Positions 28,588 through 37,063 of a stretch of DNA of 64,000 nt are shown here, piece by piece. Origin of the DNA: JANNPJ01 sp965200525 (GTDB lineage: Bacteria; Actinomycetota; Actinomycetes; Actinomycetales; Kineosporiaceae); assembly GCA_965200525.1 (NCBI GenBank), contig OZ241368.1, positions 4,464,001 to 4,528,000 on the forward strand, written 5' to 3'. The position numbers were made by a program, and so were the translations under genes. How positions within the stretch are numbered: the stretch's first letter is position 1; each line of letters begins with the position of its first letter. The notes under the pieces were generated by a model that worked only from the letters and a program-made list of their open reading frames with translations, was not told where the DNA came from and searched no databases.

Positions 28588-29075
28588 TCTATGCGGTGCT
28601 GACAACCATCGCGCTCGTCATCTCCATGCTGCCAGGGGCGGGCCGGGCCGGGCCACGCCTCGGATGATCAATGCCTCAAGACTGTGCCAGTTGTCCCAGC
28701 GTCGTGCCTGAACGTCAATAAAGACGTGTTTGCATCTATCCGTCAGCACATCGGAGCGAACCCGTATTCCACGCCGGCACTGCTGAAGCGGTACGGAGAC
28801 AAGTACGCACATCTTTAGATCGCCGGGAGCGTCAAGGCGAGTAACACTCGCCATCACCCACCAAGCGCCCGGCGCAGCTACCGTGCCGTGCCCGCTCTTG
28901 TGAAGCCGATTCCTTGGCCTTCATACAAGGCCAAGTCGGCGAAGAAATACAAGAAGACCGAGTACTCGTGTATGAGATCTATGGGCTAAAGAAGAACGGC
29001 GTGGTGGTTACTTGGGAGTACGGCATCACCCGCCAGGTCGATGAGAACGCCCGCCCGTCGCCGGTTCGGGTATAG
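28574..29075 (+). pseudogene. decayed secreted, possibly toxin-like protein
   Basis: ATG 28574 starts MRRSIYAVLTTIALVISM followed by LPGAG, a good signal peptide, but the frame stops after 30 codons. The next frame reads DDQCLKTVPVVPASCLNVN, then HIGANPYSTPALLKRYGDKY and stops at TAG. Further on come VKPIPWPSYKAKSAKKYKK and, in another frame, DRVLVYEIYGLKKNGVVV then TWEYGITRQVDENARPSP ending at TAG 29073. The pieces share lower GC than the surroundings. YEIY..TWEYGITR recalls the C-terminal nuclease-like domains of polymorphic toxins, but that is only a guess. At least two frameshifts. Confidence 0.5.
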
Positions 29076-29089
29076 AGCCGCCAGTGCGA

Positions 29090-31936
29090 CTACTGAGCCG
29101 GCGCCGCCTGAGCTCCGGTTCGGGCCGGTTCGGGCTCGCCGTACCTCTCGACCAGGGTGAAGTGGAAGCAGGCGCCTTCACCGGGCACGCCCTCGGCCCA
29201 GATCCGCCCGCCGTGCCGCCGCACGATGCGCTGCACGGTGGCCAGGCCGATCCCCGTCCCCTCGAACTCGTGCTGGCCGTGGAGCCGCTCGAAGACGCCG
29301 AAAAGCTTGGAGGAGAAGGCCATGTCGAAGCCGGCGCCGTTGTCCCGGACGAAGTACCCGGCGGCGTCCTGGCCGAACTCCACCCGGGCCCCGGACCGGT
29401 GCCGGGTGAACTTCCAGGCGTTCCCGATCAGGTTGTCCAGGGCGTCGGCCAGCAGGGTGGCGTCCCCCCGGGTGACCAGGCCGGGCTGGATCGCCACCTC
29501 GACGTCCCGCTCCGGGTGCTCGTGCCGGCGGGCCTCGACCGCCCGGCCCGCCAGGGCGCTCAGATCGACCTCGGACGACGTCAGCTCGCGGTGACTGACC
29601 CGGGCCAGTTCGAGCAGGCTGTTGATCAGGTCGGCCATCTTCTGGGCCGAGCCGCGGACCCGGCCCAGGTACTCCTGGCCGGTCGGATCGAGCACATCGG
29701 CGTAGTCCTCGGTCAGGATCTGGCTGAAACCGTCGATCGCCCGCAGCGGGGCCCTCAGATCGTGGGCGACGGAGTAGCTGAACGCCTCGAATGCGTCCCG
29801 GGCCGCCTCGGCCGCGTCCTTAGCCGCGGCCAGGGCCGCCTCGGCCGCCTTGCGCTGGCTGACGTCGCGGATCACCAGGGAGACGCCGGTCAGCCGACCC
29901 TGCTGGTCGCGGATGGCCGACATGCTGCTCGAGACCTGAACCGCCTGCCCGTCGCTCCGGCGCCGCACGGCGTCGTGGTGCTCGACCCGCTCGCCCCGGC
30001 GCAGCTGGTCGATCATGCCGTCGAGCTCGCTCTGCTGGCCGGGGGCCAGCAGGATCGACATCGACCGGCCGACCGCCTCCGGCTCGCGGTGCCCGAAGAT
30101 CTCCTCGGCGGCCCGGTTCCAGCTCGTGATCCGCCCGTCCAGGGTGCAGCCGATGATGGCGTCGTCGGAGGAGTCGACGATCGCGGCCAACCGGAACCGC
30201 AGCTCCTCGGCCTGCCGCCGGTCGGAGAGGTCGCGGATCGCGCTGGAGACCAGGAGTTCGCCGTCGGCCTCGAGCGGGCTGAGACTGATCTCGATCGGAA
30301 ACTGGCTGCCGTCCCGGCGCTGGCCGTAGAGCTCGGCCCCGGTGCCCATCGAGCGCACCTCGGGGGCCTCGAAGTAGTGCTCCCGGTGACCCGGATGAGC
30401 GGCCCGGAACTGCTCGGCCACCAGCTTCTCCACCGCGGCCCCCAGCAACTCCTCGCGCGGGTAGCCGAACAGCCGCTCGGTCTGGGCGTTGACCAGCCGG
30501 ATCGTGCCGGCCGGGTCGGCGATCACGACCGCGTCGGGGGCGGCCTCGACCAGCAGGCGGAATTCCTCCGCCCGGCGGCGCTCGATGAACCGGCCGATGT
30601 GGGCGCCGACCGCGTCCAGCACGTCCGACAGTTCCCGATCCGGCTCGGCCATCTGCTCGGCCACCAGCACCAGCACCCCGGTGTGCTCGCCGGAGTGGAT
30701 CGGTAGCCCGATCGCGGCGTTCTGGCCGGCCCGGCGGGCGGCCTCGGCCCGGGTGAAGGCGCCCGGCGCGGAAGAGAGATCGCCGAGCCAGATTCGCGAC
30801 CCGGCGGCCCAGACCGCTCCGGGCAGGCCCGCACCGCGCTCGCAGGTCGGCTCGCCGGGCTCGGTCAGGGCCGCCGCCACCACCGGGTCGGACCACCACG
30901 AGGTCAGCCGATGGACGACCTCCCGCTTGGGGTCGACCTGCCAGTACTCCCCGCCGCTCCAGCCCAGGGCCTGGCTGAGCTCGCGCACCACCTCACCCAT
31001 CCCGGTGCCGACCGAGGGCGCCTCGGCCAGCACCCGGGCCACCGCGTGCGGAACGGCGCGCAGCAGGGCCGAGCGGTGCGCCTGGCTGACGTCGCGGACC
31101 TGCACCACCGCGAACATCGGTGAGCCCAGCTGGTCGCGCACCACCGAGGCCTCGACGCCGATCCGGATCGTCCGGCCGTCCCGGTGGACCAGCCGATCCT
31201 CACGTTCGCCGACCGGCTCGCCGGCCCGCAGCCGGGTCAGGTCGTCGGGCCGGTCGCCGTCCGGCCGGTCGAACAGCTCCTGGTACGACGAGGCCCGCAG
31301 TTCGCTCTCGGAGCGACCGACGAGCGCGCTCAGCGCCGGACTGATCTGCAGGATCCGGCCCTGATCGGCCTCCCGGACGCTGACCAGGGCCAGGCCCACC
31401 GGGGCCCGCTCGAACGCGGACCGGAACTGCGTCTCCCGGGTCCGCAGCCCTTCGGCCACCTCCTTGGACACCACGGTCCATTCCAGGTGGCTCCAGGCGA
31501 TCCCGATGAACAGGCCACCGCCGATGATCTGGGCGATGTGCGGGAAGACGTGCTCGATCAGCGTCCGGGTGGTCGATTCCGAGGACAGGTCGGTCATCCC
31601 GATCATCCCGGCCATCCCGCCGGCCGGTCCGGGGTCGATCGCCGTGTGCAGCGCCTCGGCCCCGATCCCGATGTGGGTGATCGCGCACCCGGCGAAGAAG
31701 GCCATCGCCCCCCACCGGGCCAGCGACAGCAAGCCCAACCCCCGTGACCGGCCGGGCTCGCCTGATTCGGCGCGTGCCAATTGGGGCAGGATCGCGAAGG
31801 CGATGACGGCGTACATGCCCGCGACGACGAACGCCAGCGCAGCAATCAGACCGTTCACCCTCCCGACATCGGCAGATCCGCCCGCTGAGCGAAGCCCGCC
31901 GGACGACAAGATCGCGATCACCAGGTGATTTGTCAT
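29090..31936 (-). CDS. multi-PAS/GAF sensor histidine kinase, membrane-anchored
   Basis: 948-residue sensor kinase. Three to four hydrophobic helices at the N-terminus (LIAALAFVVAGMYAVIAFAI; ARWGAMAFFAGCAITHIGIG; FPHIAQIIGGGLFIGIAWSH) carry several histidines. Then follow a PAS domain (FRSAFERAPVGLALVSV), a GAF domain, two more PAS domains (LVEAAPDAVVIADPAGTI; AAIVDSSDDAIIGCTLDGRI), HisKA with SVAHDLRAPLRAIDGFSQIL near 723, and HATPase with NLIGNAWKFT near 835 and EGTGIGLATVQRIVRRHGG. The kinase core is of the phytochrome-like type. No receiver gene adjoins it. ATG 31936 has a weak SD; a start near GTG 31857 (VNGLIAAL) is possible. Confidence 0.88.
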   Translation of the reverse strand: MTNHLVIAILSSGGLRSAGGSADVGRVNGLIAALAFVVAGMYAVIAFAILPQLARAESGEPGRSRGLGLLSLARWGAMAFFAGCAITHIGIGAEALHTAIDPGPAGGMAGMIGMTDLSSESTTRTLIEHVFPHIAQIIGGGLFIGIAWSHLEWTVVSKEVAEGLRTRETQFRSAFERAPVGLALVSVREADQGRILQISPALSALVGRSESELRASSYQELFDRPDGDRPDDLTRLRAGEPVGEREDRLVHRDGRTIRIGVEASVVRDQLGSPMFAVVQVRDVSQAHRSALLRAVPHAVARVLAEAPSVGTGMGEVVRELSQALGWSGGEYWQVDPKREVVHRLTSWWSDPVVAAALTEPGEPTCERGAGLPGAVWAAGSRIWLGDLSSAPGAFTRAEAARRAGQNAAIGLPIHSGEHTGVLVLVAEQMAEPDRELSDVLDAVGAHIGRFIERRRAEEFRLLVEAAPDAVVIADPAGTIRLVNAQTERLFGYPREELLGAAVEKLVAEQFRAAHPGHREHYFEAPEVRSMGTGAELYGQRRDGSQFPIEISLSPLEADGELLVSSAIRDLSDRRQAEELRFRLAAIVDSSDDAIIGCTLDGRITSWNRAAEEIFGHREPEAVGRSMSILLAPGQQSELDGMIDQLRRGERVEHHDAVRRRSDGQAVQVSSSMSAIRDQQGRLTGVSLVIRDVSQRKAAEAALAAAKDAAEAARDAFEAFSYSVAHDLRAPLRAIDGFSQILTEDYADVLDPTGQEYLGRVRGSAQKMADLINSLLELARVSHRELTSSEVDLSALAGRAVEARRHEHPERDVEVAIQPGLVTRGDATLLADALDNLIGNAWKFTRHRSGARVEFGQDAAGYFVRDNGAGFDMAFSSKLFGVFERLHGQHEFEGTGIGLATVQRIVRRHGGRIWAEGVPGEGACFHFTLVERYGEPEPARTGAQAAPAQ

Positions 31937-32026
31937 GCCCGGTTCAGGACAGCTGGCTCTGCCCGCGGCTCGGCCCGGCTTCCTACCGTTGAAGCACACC
32001 AGCCGATCCGAGCGAAGGACCCTGAG

Positions 32027-32530
32027 ATGAGCTTCTCGACCGCTTCCCGCCCCACCCGTCCGGCCCGTTCCGCGGGTTCCACCGACTGCGCCGACCCGGC
32101 CGACTGCGCCGACCGCTCGCGGTGGGCCGGGCTGCGCCACCCGGCCGCTCGCCGGGCCCTCACGATCGGGACCGCGGCCCTGGCCGGCCTGGTCGTCTGG
32201 GCCGGCGCCCACCTGGTCGCCGGCATCGACCTGGTGGTCGGTTCGGGCCCGGACGCCCGCACGATCAGCCCCTCGGCGGTGACCGGCACCGTTCTGGTCG
32301 CCGGTCTGGCCGCCGTTGTGCTCGCCGTCGTGCTCGGCCAGAATCTGGCCTCGGCCCGGCGTCCCTGGACGATCGTGGCCCTGATCGTGCTGGTGCTGTC
32401 GCTGGCCGGCCCGCTGGGGGCGGCCTCGCTCGGGACCGGGGTGGCGCTGGCTGCCCTTCACCTGGTGGTCGGGGGCATCCTGATCGTGGGCATCAGCAGC
32501 ACCCTGGCCCGCAAGACACCGGAGGCGTGA
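32027..32530 (+). CDS. DUF6069-like membrane protein
   Basis: 167-residue membrane protein of unknown function. After a 45-residue Ser/Arg/Pro-rich N-terminus it has four hydrophobic helices: ALTIGTAALAGLVVWAGAHL, ISPSAVTGTVLVAGLAAVVL, WTIVALIVLVLSLAGPLG and GVALAALHLVVGGILIVGIS. The arrangement matches small actinobacterial four-helix proteins labelled DUF6069. ATG 32027 has aagga 8 bases upstream. Its TGA overlaps the ATG of the following histidine kinase by one base, so it is the first gene of a DUF6069-HK-RR operon and may act as its sensor or target. Confidence 0.75.
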   Translation: MSFSTASRPTRPARSAGSTDCADPADCADRSRWAGLRHPAARRALTIGTAALAGLVVWAGAHLVAGIDLVVGSGPDARTISPSAVTGTVLVAGLAAVVLAVVLGQNLASARRPWTIVALIVLVLSLAGPLGAASLGTGVALAALHLVVGGILIVGISSTLARKTPEA

Positions 32531-33744
32531 TGAGCGGCACCCAGGCTCCGCGGTGGGCCCAGCGCGGCCCCCGCCCCTGGACCCGGGTGATCTGGTTCCC
32601 GCTGTGCTACTGCCTGCTGATCGGCCCGGTCGTCGATCCGGAGCCCGGCCCCGGGTCGGTGCTGGCCTGGGTGGCCGCGGTCGCGGCGGCCGGCGCCTTC
32701 ACCGGGGCCGTGCTCAGCCGCTACCGGGCCGGGCCCGGCCCCCGGGTGGTGGGCAGGGTGCTGCTGGTCGGGCTGGCCCTGCTGGCCGTGGCCATGACGG
32801 TCGGCTGCTCGGCCGCCTGGGAGGCGCTGTTCATCCTGCTGGCGGTCGGCGTCGGCGTGGTGCTGGTGGACCGGACCGGGCCGTTCGCGGTGGTGGCCGC
32901 CACCGTCGTCGCCACCGGCAGCGCCGCGATCGCGGACGCCGACACCAGCCTGACCGCCGGCCTCACCGTTCTGCTGGCCGGGTTCGGCAGCTACGCCGTC
33001 AACCAGCTGTTCGTGGTGGTGGCCGAGCTGCAGCGCACCCGGGAGGAGCTGGCCCGGCTGGCGGTGGCCCAGGAACGCGAGCGGTTCGCCCGCGACCTGC
33101 ACGACCTGCTCGGGCACACCCTGTCGCTGGTGGTGGTCAAGGCCGAAGCGGTTCGCCGGCTGGTGCCGCGCGACCCGGCCGCCGCCGTCGAGCACGCCGC
33201 CGACATCGAGCGGGTCGGCCGGGAGGCCCTGACCGACATCCGGCACGCGGTCAGCGGCTACCGCGGTGCGGGTCTGGACCGGGAGCTGACGAGTGCCCGG
33301 ACCGCCCTGGAGGCGGCCGGGGTCGTCCTCACCCTGGACCGGCCGACCACCGCCGGCACTCTGCCCGACGACGCCGAGATCCTGTTGGGCTGGGTGGTCC
33401 GCGAGGGAGTGACCAACGTCGTCCGGCACGCCCGGGCCTCCCGGTGCACGATCAGCCTGCAGCGGACGGGGCCGCTCACCCGCCTGACCATCGACGACGA
33501 CGGCGGGCCGGCCGCCGGCCCGGGAGGCCCGGGAGGCCCCGCAGGCCGGGCAGGCTCGGCCGGAGCGACGGCAACGGCGCAGGCGGGGGCGGGCGCCGGC
33601 CTGCTCGGGCTGCAGGAGCGGGCGGCCGCGCTCGGCGCCCGGCTCGACTCCGGCCGGACCGCCACCGGCTTCCGGCTGGCGGTCGAGGTCCCCGACCCCA
33701 CCGACCCGGCGAGCCCGGCCGGGCCTGAGAGGGTGTCCCGATGA
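32530..33744 (+). CDS. DesK/NarX-type sensor histidine kinase
   Basis: 404-residue kinase. Residues about 15-150 contain four to five membrane helices with short loops and no large extracellular domain, pointing to sensing within the membrane. HisKA_3 has RFARDLHDLLGHTLSLVVVK with phospho-His near 190; the ATPase N box is VREGVTNVVRHARAS, and the end has GLLGLQERAAALGARL. A Gly/Ala-rich insertion (GGPGGPAGRAGSAG) in the ATP lid is unusual. Start and stop both overlap neighbours (TGATG with DUF6069, ATGA with the response regulator), showing tight translational coupling. Confidence 0.93.
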   Translation: MSGTQAPRWAQRGPRPWTRVIWFPLCYCLLIGPVVDPEPGPGSVLAWVAAVAAAGAFTGAVLSRYRAGPGPRVVGRVLLVGLALLAVAMTVGCSAAWEALFILLAVGVGVVLVDRTGPFAVVAATVVATGSAAIADADTSLTAGLTVLLAGFGSYAVNQLFVVVAELQRTREELARLAVAQERERFARDLHDLLGHTLSLVVVKAEAVRRLVPRDPAAAVEHAADIERVGREALTDIRHAVSGYRGAGLDRELTSARTALEAAGVVLTLDRPTTAGTLPDDAEILLGWVVREGVTNVVRHARASRCTISLQRTGPLTRLTIDDDGGPAAGPGGPGGPAGRAGSAGATATAQAGAGAGLLGLQERAAALGARLDSGRTATGFRLAVEVPDPTDPASPAGPERVSR

Positions 33745-34346
33745 TCCGGGTACTGCTGGCCGAGGACCAGGCCATGATGCGCGGTGCGCTGGCCCTGCTG
33801 CTCGACCTCGAGGACGACCTCGAGGTGGTGGCTCAGGTGTCGTCGGGGGACGAGGTGGTCGCGGCCGTGCGGCAGGCCGGCGCCGACGTCGCCCTGCTCG
33901 ACATCGAGCTGCCCGGGATCAGTGGCCTGGACGCCGCCGAGGCGCTCCGGGACGCCGTCCCCGCGTGTTCGGTGCTGATCGTCACCACCTTCGGTCGGCC
34001 CGGCTACCTGCGCCGGGCCCTGGAGGTGGGAGCCCGGGGGTTCCTGGTCAAGGACGGGCCGGTCGAAGGGCTGGCCGAGGCGATCCGCCGGGTCCGGGCC
34101 GGCGAGACCGTGGTCGATCCCGGCCTGGCCGCCGCCGCCCTGGCCGCCGGGCCCAGCCCGCTGACCGCCCGGGAACGCGACGTGCTCCGGGCGGCCGCCT
34201 CCGGGGCGAGCGTGGCCGACGTGGCCCGCGCCGTCCACCTGTCCGAGAGCACCGTGCGCAACTACCTCTCAGCGACGATCGCCAAGACCGGCACCCGCAA
34301 CCGGATGGAAGCGGTGCTGGTCGCCCAGGGCCAGGGCTGGCTGTGA
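33741..34346 (+). CDS. NarL/FixJ-type response regulator
   Basis: 201-residue regulator. The receiver (RVLLAEDQAMMRGALALLL) has its phospho-Asp in VALLDIELPGISGLDAAEAL near 54, Thr in IVTTFG and Lys in FLVKDGP. The LuxR-type HTH is LTARERDVLRAAASGAS followed by VARAVHLSESTVRNYLS. ATG 33741 overlaps the kinase stop by four bases. It is the cognate partner of the DesK-like kinase and probably regulates this operon or the next gene, nadE, which follows after 12 bp on the same strand. Confidence 0.95.
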   Translation: MIRVLLAEDQAMMRGALALLLDLEDDLEVVAQVSSGDEVVAAVRQAGADVALLDIELPGISGLDAAEALRDAVPACSVLIVTTFGRPGYLRRALEVGARGFLVKDGPVEGLAEAIRRVRAGETVVDPGLAAAALAAGPSPLTARERDVLRAAASGASVADVARAVHLSESTVRNYLSATIAKTGTRNRMEAVLVAQGQGWL

Positions 34347-34358
34347 TCTGCTGGGGTC

Positions 34359-36407
34359 ATGAACTTCCACTCCGCCAACCGGCACGGTTTCGCCCGGGTC
34401 GCCGCCTGCACCCTGCGGACGGCGATCGCCGACCCGGCGGCCAACGCCGAGTCGGTGCTGAGGGTGGCCCGCACCGCCCATGACGACGGCGTGGCCCTGG
34501 CGGTGTTCCCCGAGCTGACCCTCACCGGATACTCGATCGAGGACCTGCTCCTGCAGGACACCCTGCTGGACCGGGCCGAGCAGGCCCTGCAGACCGTGAT
34601 CGAGGGCTCGGCCGGCTTGTCGCCGGTGCTGCTGGTCGGCCTGCCGGTGCGGTACCGGCACCGGATCTACAACACCGCAGCCGTGATCCGCGGCGGCCGG
34701 CTGCTGGGCCTGGCCCCGAAGTCGTACCTGCCCACCTACCGAGAGTTCTACGAGGCCCGCCAGGTGGCCGCCGGCGACGACGTCCGGGGCACGATCGAGA
34801 TCGCCGGCCGGAACGTGCCGTTCGGGCCCGACCTGCTGTTCACCGCCCGCGACCGGCCCGGCTTCGTGCTCCACGTGGAGATCTGCGAGGACATGTGGGT
34901 GCCGATCCCGCCCAGCGCCCGGGCCGCCCTGGCCGGCGCGACCGTGCTGGCCAACCTGTCAGGCAGCCCGATCACGGTCGGCCGGGCCGAGCACCGGCGG
35001 CTGCTCTGCCAGTCGGCCTCGGCCCGCTGCCTGGCCGCCTACGTGTTCGCCGCGGCCGGTGAGGGGGAGTCGACCACCGACCTGGCCTGGGACGGCCAGA
35101 CCATGATCTACGAGAACGGCCTGCTGCTGGCCGAGGCCGAGCGGTTCGGCCGGGGCGACCGGCTGGCCGTGGCCGACGTCGACCTGGACCTGCTGCGGGC
35201 CGAGCGGCTAAGGCAGGGCACGTTCGATGACAACCGGCGGACCCAGAGCGGCTCGGCGGCCGACCCGGACCGGTTCCGGCGGATCGAGTTCGACCTCGAG
35301 TCGGCCGACGGCGACCTCGGCCTGCGCCGCCGGGTCGAGCGGTTCCCGTTCGTCCCGGCCGACGCCTCCCGGTTGGCCCAGGACTGCTACGAGGCCTACA
35401 ACATCCAGGTCGCGGGCCTGGAACAGCGGCTGGCCTCGATGGGCACGCCCAAGGTGGTGATCGGGGTGTCCGGCGGCCTGGACTCCACCCACGCGCTGAT
35501 CGTGGCCGCCCAGGCGATGGACCGGCTGGGCCGGCCCCGCAGCGACATCCTGGCCTTCGCGCTGCCCGGCTTCGCCACCACCGACGAGTCCACGGCCAAG
35601 GGCGGTGGCCTGGCCCGGGCCCTGGGCGTCACCTTCGACACCCTGGACATCCGCCCGGCGGCCCGGCAGTTGCTGGCCGACCTGGGCCACCCGTTCGCCC
35701 AGGGCGAGCCGGTGTACGACGTCACCTTCGAGAACGTCCAGGCTGGGCTGCGCACCGACTACCTGTTCCGGCTGGCCAACCAGCGCGGCGGCCTGGTGCT
35801 CGGCACCGGCGACCTGTCCGAGATCGCCCTCGGCTGGTCGACCTACGGCGTCGGCGACCAGATGTCGCACTACAACGTCAACTCCGGGGTGCCCAAAACC
35901 CTGATCCAGCACCTGATCCGCTGGGTGATCACGACCGGGCAGTTCGACGCCGAGGTGGGCCGGATCCTGCAGACCGTACTGGACGCCGAGATCTCGCCCG
36001 AGCTGGTGCCGGCCGGGAAGGACGAACGGCCGCAGAGCACCGAGGCCAAAATCGGGCCCTACGCCCTGCAGGACTTCACCCTCTACCACGTGCTGCGGTA
36101 CGGCTTCGCGCCGTCCAAGATCGCGTTCCTGGCGATGCACGCCTGGTCGGACGCCAAGGCCGGGGGCTGGCCGGCCGGTCTGCCGGACGACCGCCGGGTC
36201 GAGTACCAGTTGCCCGAGATCAAGCACTGGCTGGAGGTTTTCGCCCAGCGGTTCTTCGCCTTCAGCCAGTTCAAGCGCTCGGCCATGCCGAACGGCCCGA
36301 AGGTGGTGGCCGGTGGCTCGCTCTCGCCGCGGGGCGACTGGCGGGCCCCCTCCGACGCCCCGGCCCGGATCTGGCTCGAGGAGATCCGGCGCGAGATCCC
36401 GGACTGA
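34359..36407 (+). CDS. nadE: glutamine-dependent NAD+ synthetase
   Basis: 682-residue two-domain enzyme that amidates nicotinate adenine dinucleotide to NAD+ using glutamine. The N-terminal nitrilase-type glutaminase has Glu in VFPELTLTGY near 51, Lys in APKSYLPTYREF near 121 and Cys in EICEDMWVP near 176. The C-terminal synthetase has the PP-loop GVSGGLDSTHALIVAA near 370, and GTGDLSEIALGWSTYGVGDQ further on. Length and layout fit the actinobacterial long form. It lies 12 bp after the response regulator. pncA and pncB, which feed the same pathway, lie at 59.8-61.8 kb. Confidence 0.96.
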   Translation: MNFHSANRHGFARVAACTLRTAIADPAANAESVLRVARTAHDDGVALAVFPELTLTGYSIEDLLLQDTLLDRAEQALQTVIEGSAGLSPVLLVGLPVRYRHRIYNTAAVIRGGRLLGLAPKSYLPTYREFYEARQVAAGDDVRGTIEIAGRNVPFGPDLLFTARDRPGFVLHVEICEDMWVPIPPSARAALAGATVLANLSGSPITVGRAEHRRLLCQSASARCLAAYVFAAAGEGESTTDLAWDGQTMIYENGLLLAEAERFGRGDRLAVADVDLDLLRAERLRQGTFDDNRRTQSGSAADPDRFRRIEFDLESADGDLGLRRRVERFPFVPADASRLAQDCYEAYNIQVAGLEQRLASMGTPKVVIGVSGGLDSTHALIVAAQAMDRLGRPRSDILAFALPGFATTDESTAKGGGLARALGVTFDTLDIRPAARQLLADLGHPFAQGEPVYDVTFENVQAGLRTDYLFRLANQRGGLVLGTGDLSEIALGWSTYGVGDQMSHYNVNSGVPKTLIQHLIRWVITTGQFDAEVGRILQTVLDAEISPELVPAGKDERPQSTEAKIGPYALQDFTLYHVLRYGFAPSKIAFLAMHAWSDAKAGGWPAGLPDDRRVEYQLPEIKHWLEVFAQRFFAFSQFKRSAMPNGPKVVAGGSLSPRGDWRAPSDAPARIWLEEIRREIPD

Positions 36408-36426
36408 CCGGCACGGACGGCGTCCC

Positions 36427-36469
36427 GGGAGCTGATCCTGGGAGCTGATCCGGGAGCTGATCCCGGGAG
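36427..36469. repeat. short tandem repeat between nadE and sigma gene
   Basis: The 12-13-base unit gggagctgatcc occurs three and a half times, ending at the stop codon of the convergent sigma gene. Units also pair with each other through gatcccggga, so it may act as a weak bidirectional terminator. Confidence 0.6.
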
Positions 36470-37021
36470 CTAGGAGTTCTCGATCAGGAGCTGGCGGACC
36501 AGCCGGCGGGCCTCGTTGAGGCGCGACTTGACCGTGCCGATCGGCACACCGAGCCGTTCGGCGATCTCGTCGTACTCGAGGTCGCCGATGTCCCGGTAGA
36601 CGAGCGGCGCGACCAGCAGTGGCCGGGTCTGCTCGAGCTTCTCCAGAGCCTCCAGCAGGTCGACCCGGGAACCGGCGATCACGCTCGTCGTCCGCGGATC
36701 CGAGCGCTGGTCCTCGGCGCCGGACAGCGGCTGCTCGCCGGCCCGCCGCTTGAGGTCGCGGTAGGTCTGCCGAGCCGAGTTGCTGACCACGGTGTAGAGC
36801 CAGGTGCTGAACCTGCTCCGGCCCTCGAAGGTGCTGATCTTGCGGGCCACCTGGAGCAGAGCGTCCTGGGCGGCCTCCTCGGCGTCCTGCCGGTTGGGCA
36901 GGAAACGGCCGCACCGGCGCAGCACCTCCGGCTCGATCAGGCGGAGCAACTGCTCCAGGGCCGGGGCATCGCCGGCGGCGGCCCGGGTGGCCAGCACTTC
37001 CTGCTCGGGCACGGACGGCAT
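36470..37021 (-). CDS. ECF sigma factor
   Basis: 183-residue sigma-70 family protein containing only regions 2 and 4. Region 2 shows GRFLPNRQDAEEAAQDALLQ and RFSTWLYTVVSNSARQTYRD; region 4 shows YRDIGDLEYDEIAERLGVPI then GTVKSRLNEARRL. ATG 37021 with ggaggtgtg upstream gives a normal N-terminus (MPSVPEQEVLATRAAAGD). No anti-sigma gene adjoins it; instead it is divergent, with 42 bp between starts, from a Ser/Thr protein kinase, which could control it by phosphorylation. A tandem repeat overlaps its 3' boundary. Confidence 0.94.
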   Translation of the reverse strand: MPSVPEQEVLATRAAAGDAPALEQLLRLIEPEVLRRCGRFLPNRQDAEEAAQDALLQVARKISTFEGRSRFSTWLYTVVSNSARQTYRDLKRRAGEQPLSGAEDQRSDPRTTSVIAGSRVDLLEALEKLEQTRPLLVAPLVYRDIGDLEYDEIAERLGVPIGTVKSRLNEARRLVRQLLIENS

Positions 37022-37063
37022 CACACCTCCAGGGTGGGTCAGGAGTTCGGGCATGATGTTGCC

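Noticed and set aside
31937..32461. 175-codon N-terminal extension of the multi-PAS kinase frame
   Set aside because: Charged low-complexity sequence antisense to the DUF6069 gene; it precedes the membrane helices without purpose.
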